A stretch of DNA of 64,000 nucleotides, taken from positions 223,574 to 287,573 of the forward strand of contig NZ_SRXN01000004.1 in the NCBI RefSeq assembly GCF_004827385.1. Direction: 5' to 3'. Position numbers and translations under genes: made by a program. Below the pieces are notes generated by a model. It was not told the DNA's origin and ran no database searches. It saw only the letters and a list, made by a program, of their open reading frames with translations. Shown here piece after piece: positions 8,182-16,482 of the stretch. Each line of letters starts with the position of its first letter. The first letter of the stretch is position 1. The DNA comes from Ensifer sp. MPMI2T (lineage in GTDB: Bacteria > Pseudomonadota > Alphaproteobacteria > Rhizobiales > Rhizobiaceae).

Positions 8182-9609
8182 TTAACTCGCGTGGTAGGCG
8201 GCTTCGCCATGCGAGGAGAGGTCGAGACCCTCACGCTCGGCTTCGACCGAGACGCGCAGACCGACGATCGCGTCAACCACCTTGTAGAGGATAGCAGAGC
8301 CGATGCCGGACCAGACGACGGTGACGAGAACGCCCTTGAGCTGCGCCCAGACCTGGGTTGCCGTGCCGGCATAGCCAGCGGCGAAGTCGGCGGTCGAATA
8401 GTCGACGATGCCTGCGCCACCCAGCGCCGGGTTGACGAGGATGCCGGTTCCGATCGCGCCGAGAATGCCGCCGACGCCGTGGATGCCGAACACGTCGAGG
8501 CTGTCGTCATAGTTGAACTTGTTCTTCACCACGTCGACGAAGAAGTAGCAGACCGGCGAGACGGCGAGACCGAGAACGATCGCGCCCATCGGGCCGGCGA
8601 AACCGGCAGCCGGGGTGACGGCGACGAGGCCGGCAACGGCGCCCGATGCAGCGCCGAGCATGGAGGCCTTGCCGCGGACGAGCGTTTCAACCACGGCCCA
8701 GGAGATGACTGCGGCGGCGGTAGCGAGGAAGGTGTTGATCATGGCGAGCGCCGCATAGGCGTTGGCTTCGAGGTTGGAGCCGGCATTGAAGCCGAACCAG
8801 CCGACCCACAGCAGCGAGGCGCCGACCATGGTGAGCGTCATCGAATGCGGGGCCATAATCTCTTTCTTGTAGCCCGTGCGCTTGCCGAGCAGGATCGCGC
8901 CGACGAGGCCCGCGATACCGGCATTGATGTGGACTACGGTGCCGCCGGCGAAGTCGATCGCGCCGAAGGAGAAGATCAGGCCGGTCGGAGCCGTGTAGGC
9001 GCTCGGGCCGCCCCAGAACCAGACCATGTGGGCGACCGGGAAGTAGACGAAGGTGACCCACAGGACGACGAAGAGCATGACGGCCGAGAACTTGATGCGC
9101 TCGGCGAAAGCACCGACGATCAGCGCCGGCGTGATGCAGGCAAAGGTCATCTGGAACACGACGAAGACGTATTCGGGAATGAAGACGCCCTTCGAGAAGC
9201 TTTCCGCGAGCGTCGTCGTGTCGACGCCGGCGAGGAACATCTTGGAGAAGCCGCCGATGAAGGAGTTGAGCGAGCCGCCATCGGTGAAGGCCAGCGAATA
9301 GCCGTAGGTCACCCAGATGATCATGACGACGGCGGTGATCATCAGAACCTGCATCAGCACCGAGAGCATGTTCTTGGCGCGCACGAGACCGCCGTAGAAG
9401 AGTGCCAGCCCCGGAACGGTCATCAGCAGCACGAGAATGGTCGACAGCAGCATCCAGGTGGTGTCGCCCTTGTCCGGAACGGGCGTTGCCGCAACGGCCT
9501 CGGCGGCGGCAGGGGCCGCCTCCTGGGCGAAGGCGACGACCGGCGCAAGCAGGGCGGCAGCGGTTGCGCCCAGGCGTCCGAGAGAGGTGGAAAGTTTGAA
9601 CGATGACAT
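8182..9609 (-). CDS. amtB: Ammonium transporter AmtB
   Basis: A 475-residue Amt channel with a cleaved N-terminal signal (ending AFAQ) and about 11 membrane helices. Signatures: ALFYGGLVRAKN near the start, HMVWFWGGPSA, FAGGTVVHINAGIAGL (first pore His) and DVFGIHGVGGILGA (second pore His). It conducts ammonium/ammonia into the cell and is gated by GlnK. Start 9609 has AGGGAG about 11 nt upstream. It is the second gene of the glnK-amtB operon, 28 bp after glnK, and is followed by a strong terminator. Confidence 0.97.
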   Translation of the reverse strand: MSSFKLSTSLGRLGATAAALLAPVVAFAQEAAPAAAEAVAATPVPDKGDTTWMLLSTILVLLMTVPGLALFYGGLVRAKNMLSVLMQVLMITAVVMIIWVTYGYSLAFTDGGSLNSFIGGFSKMFLAGVDTTTLAESFSKGVFIPEYVFVVFQMTFACITPALIVGAFAERIKFSAVMLFVVLWVTFVYFPVAHMVWFWGGPSAYTAPTGLIFSFGAIDFAGGTVVHINAGIAGLVGAILLGKRTGYKKEIMAPHSMTLTMVGASLLWVGWFGFNAGSNLEANAYAALAMINTFLATAAAVISWAVVETLVRGKASMLGAASGAVAGLVAVTPAAGFAGPMGAIVLGLAVSPVCYFFVDVVKNKFNYDDSLDVFGIHGVGGILGAIGTGILVNPALGGAGIVDYSTADFAAGYAGTATQVWAQLKGVLVTVVWSGIGSAILYKVVDAIVGLRVSVEAEREGLDLSSHGEAAYHAS

Positions 9610-9637
9610 GTGAGAAATGCTCCCTGAACGGCGTGGT

Positions 9638-9976
9638 TTACAACGCTTCTGAATCGGTTTCGCCGGTGCGGATGCGCACGGCATGGTCGATCGCATAGAC
9701 AAAGATCTTGCCGTCGCCGATCTGGCCGGTCTTGGCGGCAGAGGCGATTGCGTCGACGGCCTTGTCGACGATCTCCGACGGCACGGCGATCTCGACCTTG
9801 AGCTTCGGCAGGAAGCTCACGGCGTATTCGGTGCCGCGGTAAATTTCGGTGTGCCCCTTCTGGCGGCCGTAGCCTTTCACTTCGGTTACGGTCAGTCCCT
9901 GGATGCCGACGGCAGTCAGGGCTTCGCGAACCTCATCGAGCTTGAACGGCTTGATAATGGCCATCACAATTTTCAT
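9638..9976 (-). CDS. glnK: PII nitrogen regulatory protein GlnK
   Basis: A 112-residue PII protein, the exact family length. The T-loop carries Tyr51 (EIYRGTEYAVSF), the uridylylation site, and the C-terminal signature GDGKIFVYAIDHAVRIRTGE is present. It senses 2-oxoglutarate and ATP/ADP and blocks AmtB when nitrogen is plentiful. MKIVMA at 9976 is the conserved PII start; an ATG four codons upstream (9988) has GGAGG at better spacing and might be used. A sigma-54-like promoter lies about 90 bp upstream. Confidence 0.97.
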   Translation of the reverse strand: MKIVMAIIKPFKLDEVREALTAVGIQGLTVTEVKGYGRQKGHTEIYRGTEYAVSFLPKLKVEIAVPSEIVDKAVDAIASAAKTGQIGDGKIFVYAIDHAVRIRTGETDSEAL

Positions 9977-10063
9977 CTGGTTTCCCATCCTTTTCCGCCT
10001 CCGCCGGAGGCTGTTCTCCTTGCTGCTTAAGCGCATGAAACGCTGGGCAACTGAAAAGACACA

Positions 10064-10080
10064 TTCAAGGCGCGTGCCAG
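10064..10080 (-). promoter_or_regulatory. Sigma-54-like promoter of glnK-amtB
   Basis: On the minus strand CTGGCACGCGCCTTGAA matches the -24/-12 consensus (TGGCAC-N5-TTGC) except that the last C is A. The GG to -12 spacing of 10 is correct. Just upstream, 10126-10150 holds an inverted repeat CATTCCGCGG ... CCACGGAATG in an A-rich region, a possible activator or repressor site. Confidence 0.5.
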
Positions 10081-10212
10081 ATTCGAGGGAAGGGTTAAGG
10101 TTTTGAAAAAAGGCGCAAAAATCACATTCCGCGGAGATTGCTCCACGGAATGCTAAAAAATCGTCACGTTGTCAGCGTAAAAAATGGGCAGAAAATAAAA
10201 AATGCCTAATTA

Positions 10213-11097
10213 TTATTCAGTTGCCTTTTTGCGGATCAATCCTTCCTGCGCCACGGAGGCAATCAGCGCCCCTGAGCGGTCGAACAGGCTGCCGCGGGTC
10301 ATACCGCGTGCGCCATGCGCACTCGGGCTGTCCTGGGTGTAAAGCAGCCAATCATCCATCTTCGAGGGGCGGTGGAACCACATGGCATGGTCGAGACTGG
10401 CGACCTGAAGGCTGCGGTCGAAGACCGAGGTGCCGTGGGCATAGAGGGAGGTATCGAGCAGGGTCATGTCCGAGAGATAAGCGAGCACGGCTGCTTGCAG
10501 ATGGCGCTCGTCCGGCACGTTGCCGACTGCTTTCACCCAGACATCCTGCCTCGGGGAAGCCTTCGCGCGCGAGAAATAATGCTCGAGCGAGACCGGGCGG
10601 ATTTCGATCGGCCGCGGCCGCTCCCAGTAGCGGCGGATCGCTTCCGGAGCATGGACGAGGAACTTCTCCTTGAGTTCCTGCTCTCCCGGCAGCGCCTCCG
10701 GCATCGGTACGGGCGGCATGTCGAACTGATGCTCGAAACCGTCCTCGTCATATTGGAAGGAGGCCGACATGGCGAAGATCGCCTTGCCGTGTTGGATCGC
10801 CACCACGCGCCGCGTCGCAAAGCTCGAACCGTCGCGGATACGATCGACCTCGTAGATGATCGGCACCGACGGATCGCCTGGCCGCATGAAATAGGCGTGC
10901 AGCGAGTGCACATAGCGGCCCTCGTCGACGGTGCGTTGCGCCGCCACCAGCGCCTGACCGATCACCTGTCCGCCGAACACCCGTTGCCAGCCGACCTGGG
11001 GGCTCAAGCCGCGAAACAGGTTCTGCTCCAGTTTCTCGAGGTCGAGTATCGCAAGGAGCGCATCCATGGGCGTGGCGGTTTCGGCAAGGCGCGACAT
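10213..11097 (-). CDS. tesB: Acyl-CoA thioesterase II
   Basis: A 294-residue double hot-dog thioesterase. The N-terminal half has FRGLSPQVGWQRVFGGQVIG and HSLHAYFMRPGDP, and the C-terminal half has SLDHAMWFHRP and a near-terminal GALIASVAQEGLIR, all TesB hallmarks. It hydrolyses medium and long acyl-CoAs in the cytoplasm. It is convergent to nothing and divergent from the UbiH-like gene, with 83 bp between their starts, so the two share a promoter region. Confidence 0.95.
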   Translation of the reverse strand: MSRLAETATPMDALLAILDLEKLEQNLFRGLSPQVGWQRVFGGQVIGQALVAAQRTVDEGRYVHSLHAYFMRPGDPSVPIIYEVDRIRDGSSFATRRVVAIQHGKAIFAMSASFQYDEDGFEHQFDMPPVPMPEALPGEQELKEKFLVHAPEAIRRYWERPRPIEIRPVSLEHYFSRAKASPRQDVWVKAVGNVPDERHLQAAVLAYLSDMTLLDTSLYAHGTSVFDRSLQVASLDHAMWFHRPSKMDDWLLYTQDSPSAHGARGMTRGSLFDRSGALIASVAQEGLIRKKATE

Positions 11098-11180
11098 TTC
11101 GGCGGTCTCCGGTGTAGGAACGGCGATGGCATTGATCTATATAGCCATAGGAGAATGCTCAAGTGCGACGGGAGAAGCGG

Positions 11181-12395
11181 ATGATCGATGTGTTGATTGC
11201 CGGAGGCGGCTATGTCGGTCTGTCGCTTGCCGTGTCGCTGAAGAAAGCGGCGCCTCACCTCGACGTCACCGTCGTCGACGGCGCGCCGGAAGGCGCCTGG
11301 AAAAAGGACGAGCGGGCGTCCGCCGTCGCCTCAGCTGCCGAGCGGATGCTCGATGTGCTCGGTGTCTGGGATGCGATTGCGCCCGAAGCCGAACCGATCC
11401 TCAGAATGGTGATCACCGATTCGAAGGCAGTCGATCCCGTCCGCCCGGTCTTTCTTACCTTCGAGGGCGACGGCGGCGAGGGGCGTCCCTTCGCCCATAT
11501 GGTGCCGAACACGGCGCTGGTCGGGGCGCTACGCGCCGCCTGTAAGGATCTTGGCGTTGTCATCCGCCAATCGACGATGGTCGAGAGCTTCAAGAGCGGC
11601 GAGCACGCGGTGGCGATTACGCTTGCCGGCGGCGAAATGATTGAGGCGCGCCTTCTCGTCGCCTGCGACGGCGTCCGCTCCAAGCTGCGCGAGGCGGCAG
11701 GCATCAAGGTAGTCGAGTTCGATTACGGCCAGTCGGGAATCGTCACGACGGTCGAGCACGAACGCCCGCACGAGGGCACGGCCGAGGAGCATTTCCTGCC
11801 TGCCGGACCCTTTGCCACGCTGCCGCTGAAGAACAACCGTTCCTCCCTCGTCTGGACCGAGAGCACCTTCGATGCCGAACGCCTCGTCAAGGCCGACGAT
11901 TTCCTCTTCGAGGAGGAGTTGGAACGCCGCTTCGGCCACAAGCTCGGCCACCTCAAGGTCGTCGGCGGCCGCCGGGCGTTTCCACTTGGCCTGACGCTGG
12001 CCCGCGACTTCGTAGCACCCCGTTTCGCGCTTGCGGGCGATGCCGCCCATGGCATTCACCCGATCTCGGGCCAGGGGCTCAATCTCGGCTTCAAGGACGT
12101 GGCGGCGCTCGCCGAGACGATCGTAGAGGCGGACCGCCTCGGCCTCGACATCGGGTCGCTCGCGGTCCTCGAGCGTTACCAGACCTGGCGGCGTTTCGAC
12201 ACCTTCCGGATGGGGGTGACGACGGATGTCCTGAACCGGCTGTTTTCCAATGACATCACGCCGATCAGGATCGCCCGCGACGTCGGCCTCGGCATCGTCG
12301 ACCGCCTTGCATCGCTCAAGAATTTCTTCATCCGCCAGGCGGCCGGGGTCGCCGGCGAGGGAGACCCGCGCCTGCTTGCGGGCCAGCCGATCTGA
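11181..12395 (+). CDS. UbiH/UbiF/COQ6-family FAD monooxygenase
   Basis: A 404-residue flavoprotein hydroxylase. N-terminal dinucleotide motif VLIAGGGYVGLSLA, mid-protein LLVACDGVRSKLRE (DG motif) and C-terminal FALAGDAAHGIHPISGQGLN (GD motif) define the ubiquinone-ring hydroxylase group. Which ring position it hydroxylates cannot be told from sequence. Start ATG 11181 has GGGAG at 11169-11173; a GTG at 11163 is in frame but has no site. It is divergent from tesB. Confidence 0.9.
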   Translation: MIDVLIAGGGYVGLSLAVSLKKAAPHLDVTVVDGAPEGAWKKDERASAVASAAERMLDVLGVWDAIAPEAEPILRMVITDSKAVDPVRPVFLTFEGDGGEGRPFAHMVPNTALVGALRAACKDLGVVIRQSTMVESFKSGEHAVAITLAGGEMIEARLLVACDGVRSKLREAAGIKVVEFDYGQSGIVTTVEHERPHEGTAEEHFLPAGPFATLPLKNNRSSLVWTESTFDAERLVKADDFLFEEELERRFGHKLGHLKVVGGRRAFPLGLTLARDFVAPRFALAGDAAHGIHPISGQGLNLGFKDVAALAETIVEADRLGLDIGSLAVLERYQTWRRFDTFRMGVTTDVLNRLFSNDITPIRIARDVGLGIVDRLASLKNFFIRQAAGVAGEGDPRLLAGQPI

Positions 12396-12423
12396 ATGAT
12401 CTAGGACTTCTTTCGCGTGTAAG

Positions 12424-12564
12424 GCCCCTCATCCGGCCTGCAGGCCACCTTCTCCCCGCAGGCGGGGCGAAGGGGACATGCCGCGCCCGCTCGTCCGTCT
12501 GCGGAGCTGAGAGGAGGGTGCGGGCGGCCGGGAAGCTCCCGTCCCCTCTCCCGCTTGCGAGTGG
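12424..12564. repeat. GC-rich dyad repeat (CCCCTCATCC family)
   Basis: GGCCCCTCATCCGGCCTG ... TTCTCCCCGCAGGCGGGGCG ... CCCCTCTCCCGCTTGCGAG. It fills the space between the convergent ubiH-like gene and the DUF1737-like gene. Confidence 0.75.
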
Positions 12565-12583
12565 CGACTTACTCAAAGATTGC

Positions 12584-12790
12584 TTACTGCTCTGACAGTT
12601 TCATGTCCGGGTGATAGTCCTTGCCTGCCACCTCTTTCACCACCGCCTGGCCGCACTGCATGTGCTGGGTGTCGGCATTGAAGGCATAGGTCGGCGGGCC
12701 GTGCAGGGTCCATCCTTGATTCAATGCCGCCGTGACCTTGTGGCAGAAGGAGGCGTCGTCGGGGCCGGTGAGGAAGCGGTAGAGTTTCAA
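12584..12790 (-). CDS. Small DUF1737-like protein
   Basis: A 68-residue protein starting KLYRFLTGPDD with HKVTAALNQGWTLHGPPTY in the middle, the pattern of DUF1737, a short domain of unknown function that seems to recognise nothing known. The start is inferred to be TTG 12790, which overlaps the TGA of the upstream lyase gene (TTGA), indicating translational coupling. No ATG or GTG fits the conserved KLYR start. Function unknown. Confidence 0.7.
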   Translation of the reverse strand: MKLYRFLTGPDDASFCHKVTAALNQGWTLHGPPTYAFNADTQHMQCGQAVVKEVAGKDYHPDMKLSEQ

Positions 12791-13695
12791 GGTTTTGCCT
12801 TTCGTTTTTCGATCATGTCCGCCTTGGCGGCCAGTTTCAGGGCCTGGTCGAGATGCAGCCGCTCGACCATGCGGCCATGGAGATTGATCACGCCCTTGTC
12901 GGCGTTTTCCGGAAGGTTGAAGGCCGCGATGATCGCGCGTGCCTCGTCTACCGCCGCCTGCTTGACACTGAAATGCTCGTTCGCCGGACCGATCTGCGCC
13001 GGGTGAATGAGCATCTTGCCGTCGTAACCCATGTCGCGCCCCTGGCGGCACTCGGCCTCAAAACCGTCCGCGTCGCGGAAATCGTTGTAGACCGCGTCGA
13101 TGACATCAAGCCCGCTGCCGCGCGCGGCGAGCAGGATCTGCATCAGCCAGGGCACCAGGTAGGCGCGGCCGGGATGCGCGGGAACGCCTGTGTCCTTCTC
13201 GAGATCGTTCAGTCCGACGACGAAGCAATCGAGCCTGCCGCCGAAGGTGCGGCCGGTCTCGGCGATTGCCGCAACATTGAGCAGGCCGCGCGGCGTTTCG
13301 ATCATCGCCCAGAGCCTGAGGCTTTCAGGCGCATCGTTTTCGCCAAGCCAGTCGACGGCCGTCTGGATGTCCGAGGGGCTCTCGACCTTCGGCAGAAGGA
13401 TGGCGTCGGGACGAGCGGCAACCGCGGCGGTGAGATCCAGCTGACCGAAGCCTGACCCGAGCGCATTGACGCGAATGACCACCTCACAAATGGGCCTGTG
13501 CTTCGAAAGATGCCGGACAAGCGCTTCGCGCGCTTCGCCCTTGTGTTCGGGAGCGACAGCATCCTCAAGGTCGAAGATCACCGCGTCGGCGGCAAGCTGC
13601 CGCACCTTCGCCAAGGCGCGGGCATTGTCGGCCGGAACGCAAAGCACGGAGCGGCGCAGGCGAGTGGGATGATGATGGGCGATCACAGTTGTCAT
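12787..13695 (-). CDS. HpcH/HpaI aldolase/citrate lyase (CitE-like) family protein
   Basis: A 302-residue TIM-barrel lyase. RSVLCVPADNARALAK, VIFDLEDAVAPEHK (metal-binding acid), ILLPKVESP, AMIETPRGLLN (metal-binding Glu) and KMLIHPAQI match the CitE-like subgroup. These cleave or form C-C bonds of acyl-CoA substrates such as malyl-CoA or citramalyl-CoA. With no citrate lyase alpha or gamma subunit nearby it is not a classical citrate lyase beta chain. Substrate undetermined. Confidence 0.88.
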   Translation of the reverse strand: MTTVIAHHHPTRLRRSVLCVPADNARALAKVRQLAADAVIFDLEDAVAPEHKGEAREALVRHLSKHRPICEVVIRVNALGSGFGQLDLTAAVAARPDAILLPKVESPSDIQTAVDWLGENDAPESLRLWAMIETPRGLLNVAAIAETGRTFGGRLDCFVVGLNDLEKDTGVPAHPGRAYLVPWLMQILLAARGSGLDVIDAVYNDFRDADGFEAECRQGRDMGYDGKMLIHPAQIGPANEHFSVKQAAVDEARAIIAAFNLPENADKGVINLHGRMVERLHLDQALKLAAKADMIEKRKAKP

Positions 13696-13807
13696 GGAAC
13701 CGTTGTGCCCGCCTTTCGATTGTTACGCAAGACAAGCGATCGAGGAGTAACCCTCTTGCAAGAGGCGTATTGAGCTCCCACATCGCATCTCAGAAAGGTT
13801 GACGATC

Positions 13808-14053
13808 ATGCAAAGCATTCGCTCTGTTCTCCTGACGGCCGCCGCCATTACCATCAGCTTGGCAGCTCTCGTCTTCACCGCCTCGCTTGCCCTGGCTCTG
13901 GCCGGCATCGCAGCCGTCGTCGCGGTCGGTAGCGCCATCGCCGCAAGGCTCAATGGCAAGCCCGCACATGCGCACGCCCGGGCGAACCCGACCGGCGAAC
14001 GGCGCGAAATGCGGATCTGGAACGACGGGCGCGGGACGATCATCGATCTGTGA
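13808..14053 (+). CDS. Small membrane-anchored protein of unknown function
   Basis: An 81-residue protein with one long hydrophobic segment (residues about 7-43, rich in Ala, Leu, Val) and a short basic then charged tail (NPTGERREMRIWNDGRGTI). It could be a membrane anchor or a secreted peptide with an uncleaved signal. ATG 13808 has AAAGG 10 nt upstream. I do not recognise a family. Confidence 0.65.
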   Translation: MQSIRSVLLTAAAITISLAALVFTASLALALAGIAAVVAVGSAIAARLNGKPAHAHARANPTGERREMRIWNDGRGTIIDL

Positions 14054-14061
14054 CAGGGCCA

Positions 14062-14164
14062 CTGCATGTCTCCTTAAATCGACCTCGATTCAAGGACAAA
14101 GACGTGCAGCAATTCAAAGTGCTACAGCGACCTTGTGCATCCCGTAAGACGCGCGGCGCTCTAA
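14062..14164 (+). repeat. RIME1-like repeat, complete
   Basis: CTGCATGTCTCCTTAAATCG ... CAATTCAAAGTGCTACAGCG ... CGCGGCGCTCTAA between the small membrane protein and leuD, both on the plus strand. Confidence 0.85.
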
Positions 14165-14246
14165 AGGCGCAGATTTTCCTTCATTTCGGCGCGAAACTGA
14201 TCTAAACGCTCTCCCAACGTTTCCGCTGAAATCGAAGGCCAAAGTC

Positions 14247-14852
14247 ATGGAAAAGTTCGTCAAGCTCACCGGCGTCGCTGCCCCCCTGCCCGTCGTCAAC
14301 ATCGACACGGACATGATCATTCCGAAGGACTACCTGAAGACGATCAAGCGCACCGGCCTTGGCAAGGGACTTTTCGCCGAAGCCCGCTATAATGAGGACG
14401 GCACGCCGAACCCGGATTTCGTGCTCAACAAGCCGGCCTACCAGAACGCCAAGATCCTCGTTGCCGGCGATAATTTCGGCTGCGGCTCCTCGCGCGAGCA
14501 TGCGCCCTGGGCGCTCCTCGATTTCGGCATCCGCTGCGTCATTTCGACCTCGTTCGCCGACATCTTCTACAACAACTGTTTCAAGAACGGCATTCTGCCG
14601 ATCGTCGTCAGCCAGGCCGACCTCGACAAGCTGATGGATGACGCCAACCGCGGTTCGAACGCCGTGCTTTCGATCGATCTGGAAGCGCAGGAAATCACCG
14701 GCCCCGACGGCGGTTCGATCAAGTTCGAGATCGATGCCTTCAAGCGCCATTGCCTTCTGAACGGCCTCGACGATATCGGCCTGACGCTGGAGAAGGCGAG
14801 TGCCATCGACAGCTTCGAGCAGAAAAACGCCGTATCGCGCCCCTGGGCCTGA
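14247..14852 (+). CDS. leuD: 3-isopropylmalate dehydratase small subunit
   Basis: A 201-residue swivelling-domain subunit of isopropylmalate isomerase, partner of LeuC. Motifs: [14 protein letters not shown] near the start, [15 protein letters not shown] (substrate-binding SREHA) and [17 protein letters not shown]. Length is normal. AAGG lies 8 nt before the ATG. It is followed 12 bp later by a RidA-family gene on the same strand. Confidence 0.96.
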   Translation: MEKFVKLTGVAAPLPVVNIDTDMIIPKDYLKTIKRTGLGKGLFAEARYNEDGTPNPDFVLNKPAYQNAKILVAGDNFGCGSSREHAPWALLDFGIRCVISTSFADIFYNNCFKNGILPIVVSQADLDKLMDDANRGSNAVLSIDLEAQEITGPDGGSIKFEIDAFKRHCLLNGLDDIGLTLEKASAIDSFEQKNAVSRPWA

Positions 14853-14864
14853 GCGAAGGCGCCC

Positions 14865-15245
14865 ATGACGCGCAAGCTCATCTCTTCCGGTTCCCCTTTC
14901 GAAAAGACGGCGGGCTATTCGCGTGCCGTCGTCAAAGGGGATTGGTGCTTCGTCTCCGGCACGACCGGTTACGACTATGCCACCATGACCATGCCGGAGA
15001 CGGTGGAGGAACAGGCGCGCAACTGCCTGAAGACGATCGAGGGCGCCTTGAAGCAGGCCGGGTTCTCGCTTTCGGATGTCGTGCGCAACCATTATTACGT
15101 CACCGACGCGAGCTTCGCCGACCGGGTCTTCCCGATCTTCGGCGAGGTCTTCGGCGACATCCGCCCGGCGGCGACGATGATCGTCTGCGATCTCATCCGC
15201 CCGGAGATGCTGATCGAGATCGAGGTTACGGCATTTCGCGGTTAA
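14865..15245 (+). CDS. RidA/YjgF family protein
   Basis: A 126-residue RidA-fold protein. GDWCFVSGTTGYD and the terminal PEMLIEIEVTAF are family motifs. The classical RidA Arg105 region reads CDLIRPEMLIEIE, so an Arg is present and imine deaminase activity is possible. Classical RidA removes 2-aminoacrylate and relieves damage to branched-chain amino acid synthesis, which fits its position right after leuD. Confidence 0.85.
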   Translation: MTRKLISSGSPFEKTAGYSRAVVKGDWCFVSGTTGYDYATMTMPETVEEQARNCLKTIEGALKQAGFSLSDVVRNHYYVTDASFADRVFPIFGEVFGDIRPAATMIVCDLIRPEMLIEIEVTAFRG

Positions 15246-15290
15246 AGCCTGTCCTCTCCAGCTCAGCGTAGAGAGATCGAAGAGAAGCCC

Positions 15291-16130
15291 ATGCAGTTCG
15301 AAGGCACGGCCGACTATATCGCCGACAAGGACCTGATGATCGCCGTCAACGCGGCAATCCGGCTGGAGCGTCCGCTTCTAGTCAAGGGCGAGCCCGGCAC
15401 CGGCAAGACCGAGCTTGCACGCCAGATTGCGGCCGCCCTCGGTCTCGAGCTCATCGAGTGGAACGTCAAGTCGACGACTAAGGCGCAGCAAGGGCTCTAC
15501 GAATATGACGCCGTCTCGCGGCTGCGCGACAGCCAGCTTGGCGATGCACGCGTCAATGACGTGAAGAACTACATTCGCAAGGGCAAGCTCTGGCAGGCTT
15601 TCGAGGCGCCGCGGAAAACCGTGCTGCTCATCGACGAGATCGACAAGGCGGATATCGAGTTCCCGAATGAACTCCTGCAGGAGCTCGACCGGATGGAATT
15701 CCACGTCTACGAGACCGGCGAAACGATACACGCGCGGCACCGGCCGATCGTCATCATCACCTCCAACAACGAGAAGGAGCTGCCGGACGCCTTTTTGCGC
15801 CGCTGCTTCTTCCATTATATCCGCTTCCCCGATGCTGAGACGCTCGCCCGCATCGTCGAAGTGCACTATCCGGGCATACGCAAGGCGCTGCTTTCGGCGG
15901 CGCTCACCGCCTTCTACGGCATCCGCGAGGTGCCGGGGCTGAAGAAGAAACCCTCGACCTCCGAGGCGCTCGACTGGATCAGGCTGCTGGTCGCCGACAA
16001 GATCGATCCGGCGGATCTGCGCGCCGACGCGAAATCGATGCTGCCGAAGCTGCACGGGGCGCTGTTGAAGAACGAGCAGGACGTGCATCTCTTCGAGCGC
16101 CTCGCCTTCATGGCCCGCCGCGACGGATGA
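15291..16130 (+). CDS. MoxR-family AAA+ ATPase
   Basis: A 279-residue MoxR ATPase. Walker A GEPGTGKTE near residue 32, Walker B VLLIDEIDKAD, and sensor 1 IITSNNEKELPDAFLRRC are all intact. MoxR ATPases work with VWA proteins as chaperones for metal-centre or complex assembly. The VWA partner normally next to it (CoxE-like) is 1.3 kb downstream at 17416, separated by a repeat, a riboswitch and metA. Confidence 0.92.
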   Translation: MQFEGTADYIADKDLMIAVNAAIRLERPLLVKGEPGTGKTELARQIAAALGLELIEWNVKSTTKAQQGLYEYDAVSRLRDSQLGDARVNDVKNYIRKGKLWQAFEAPRKTVLLIDEIDKADIEFPNELLQELDRMEFHVYETGETIHARHRPIVIITSNNEKELPDAFLRRCFFHYIRFPDAETLARIVEVHYPGIRKALLSAALTAFYGIREVPGLKKKPSTSEALDWIRLLVADKIDPADLRADAKSMLPKLHGALLKNEQDVHLFERLAFMARRDG

Positions 16131-16173
16131 GGTCCCGAGCTAATTCGCTGCACTTGTTGTTGCTGCCGGCTTT

Positions 16174-16288
16174 GCCCCTCACCCTAGCCTCTCCCCGCAG
16201 GCGGGGAGAGGGGACTTTAAGAGGGCGCCGCGAGTCTCCTTCGCCCCGCTTGCGGGGAGAAGGTGGCCGGTGGGCCGGATGAGGGGCG
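16174..16288. repeat. GC-rich dyad repeat (CCCCTCATCC family)
   Basis: Two hairpins, CTCTCCCCGCAGGCGGGGAG and TTCGCCCCGCTTGCGGGGAG, flanked by GCCCCTCACC and GGATGAGGGGC. It lies between the moxR-like gene and the metA leader and may end the upstream transcript. Confidence 0.78.
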
Positions 16289-16350
16289 GCCGCGACGGAC
16301 CTCGAATCGTTTTTCATTGACCGCCAGCCACTTGGCGCGCTATCAAACGA

Positions 16351-16410
16351 TCCGTGGTGATTTGGCCGGCCGGCTTGCAGCCACGTTAAAGAAATCGCTA
16401 AAGGGCCGAG
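16351..16410 (+). ncRNA. SAM-II riboswitch in the metA leader
   Basis: The sequence GTGGTGATTTGGCCGG, then CGGCTTGCAGCCACGTTAAA, then AATCGCTAAAGG matches the SAM-II consensus, including the H-type pseudoknot: GTGGNNATTT pairing with GCCAC, and conserved GTTAAA and GCTAAAG. SAM-II is an alphaproteobacterial translational switch that hides the ribosome site when S-adenosylmethionine is high. It lies about 75 nt ahead of the metA ATG, the classic location. Confidence 0.92.
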
Positions 16411-16482
16411 GAAAGACGGATTTCCAAGGACCGGTCGCGATCATCTCGCCGCCGGTTTTTTTGTATTGATCGAGTGGACCCC

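Noticed and set aside
8044..9606. Open frame of 520 codons opposite amtB
   Set aside because: Antisense shadow: it runs through the amtB terminator and the composition is highly charged without any domain.
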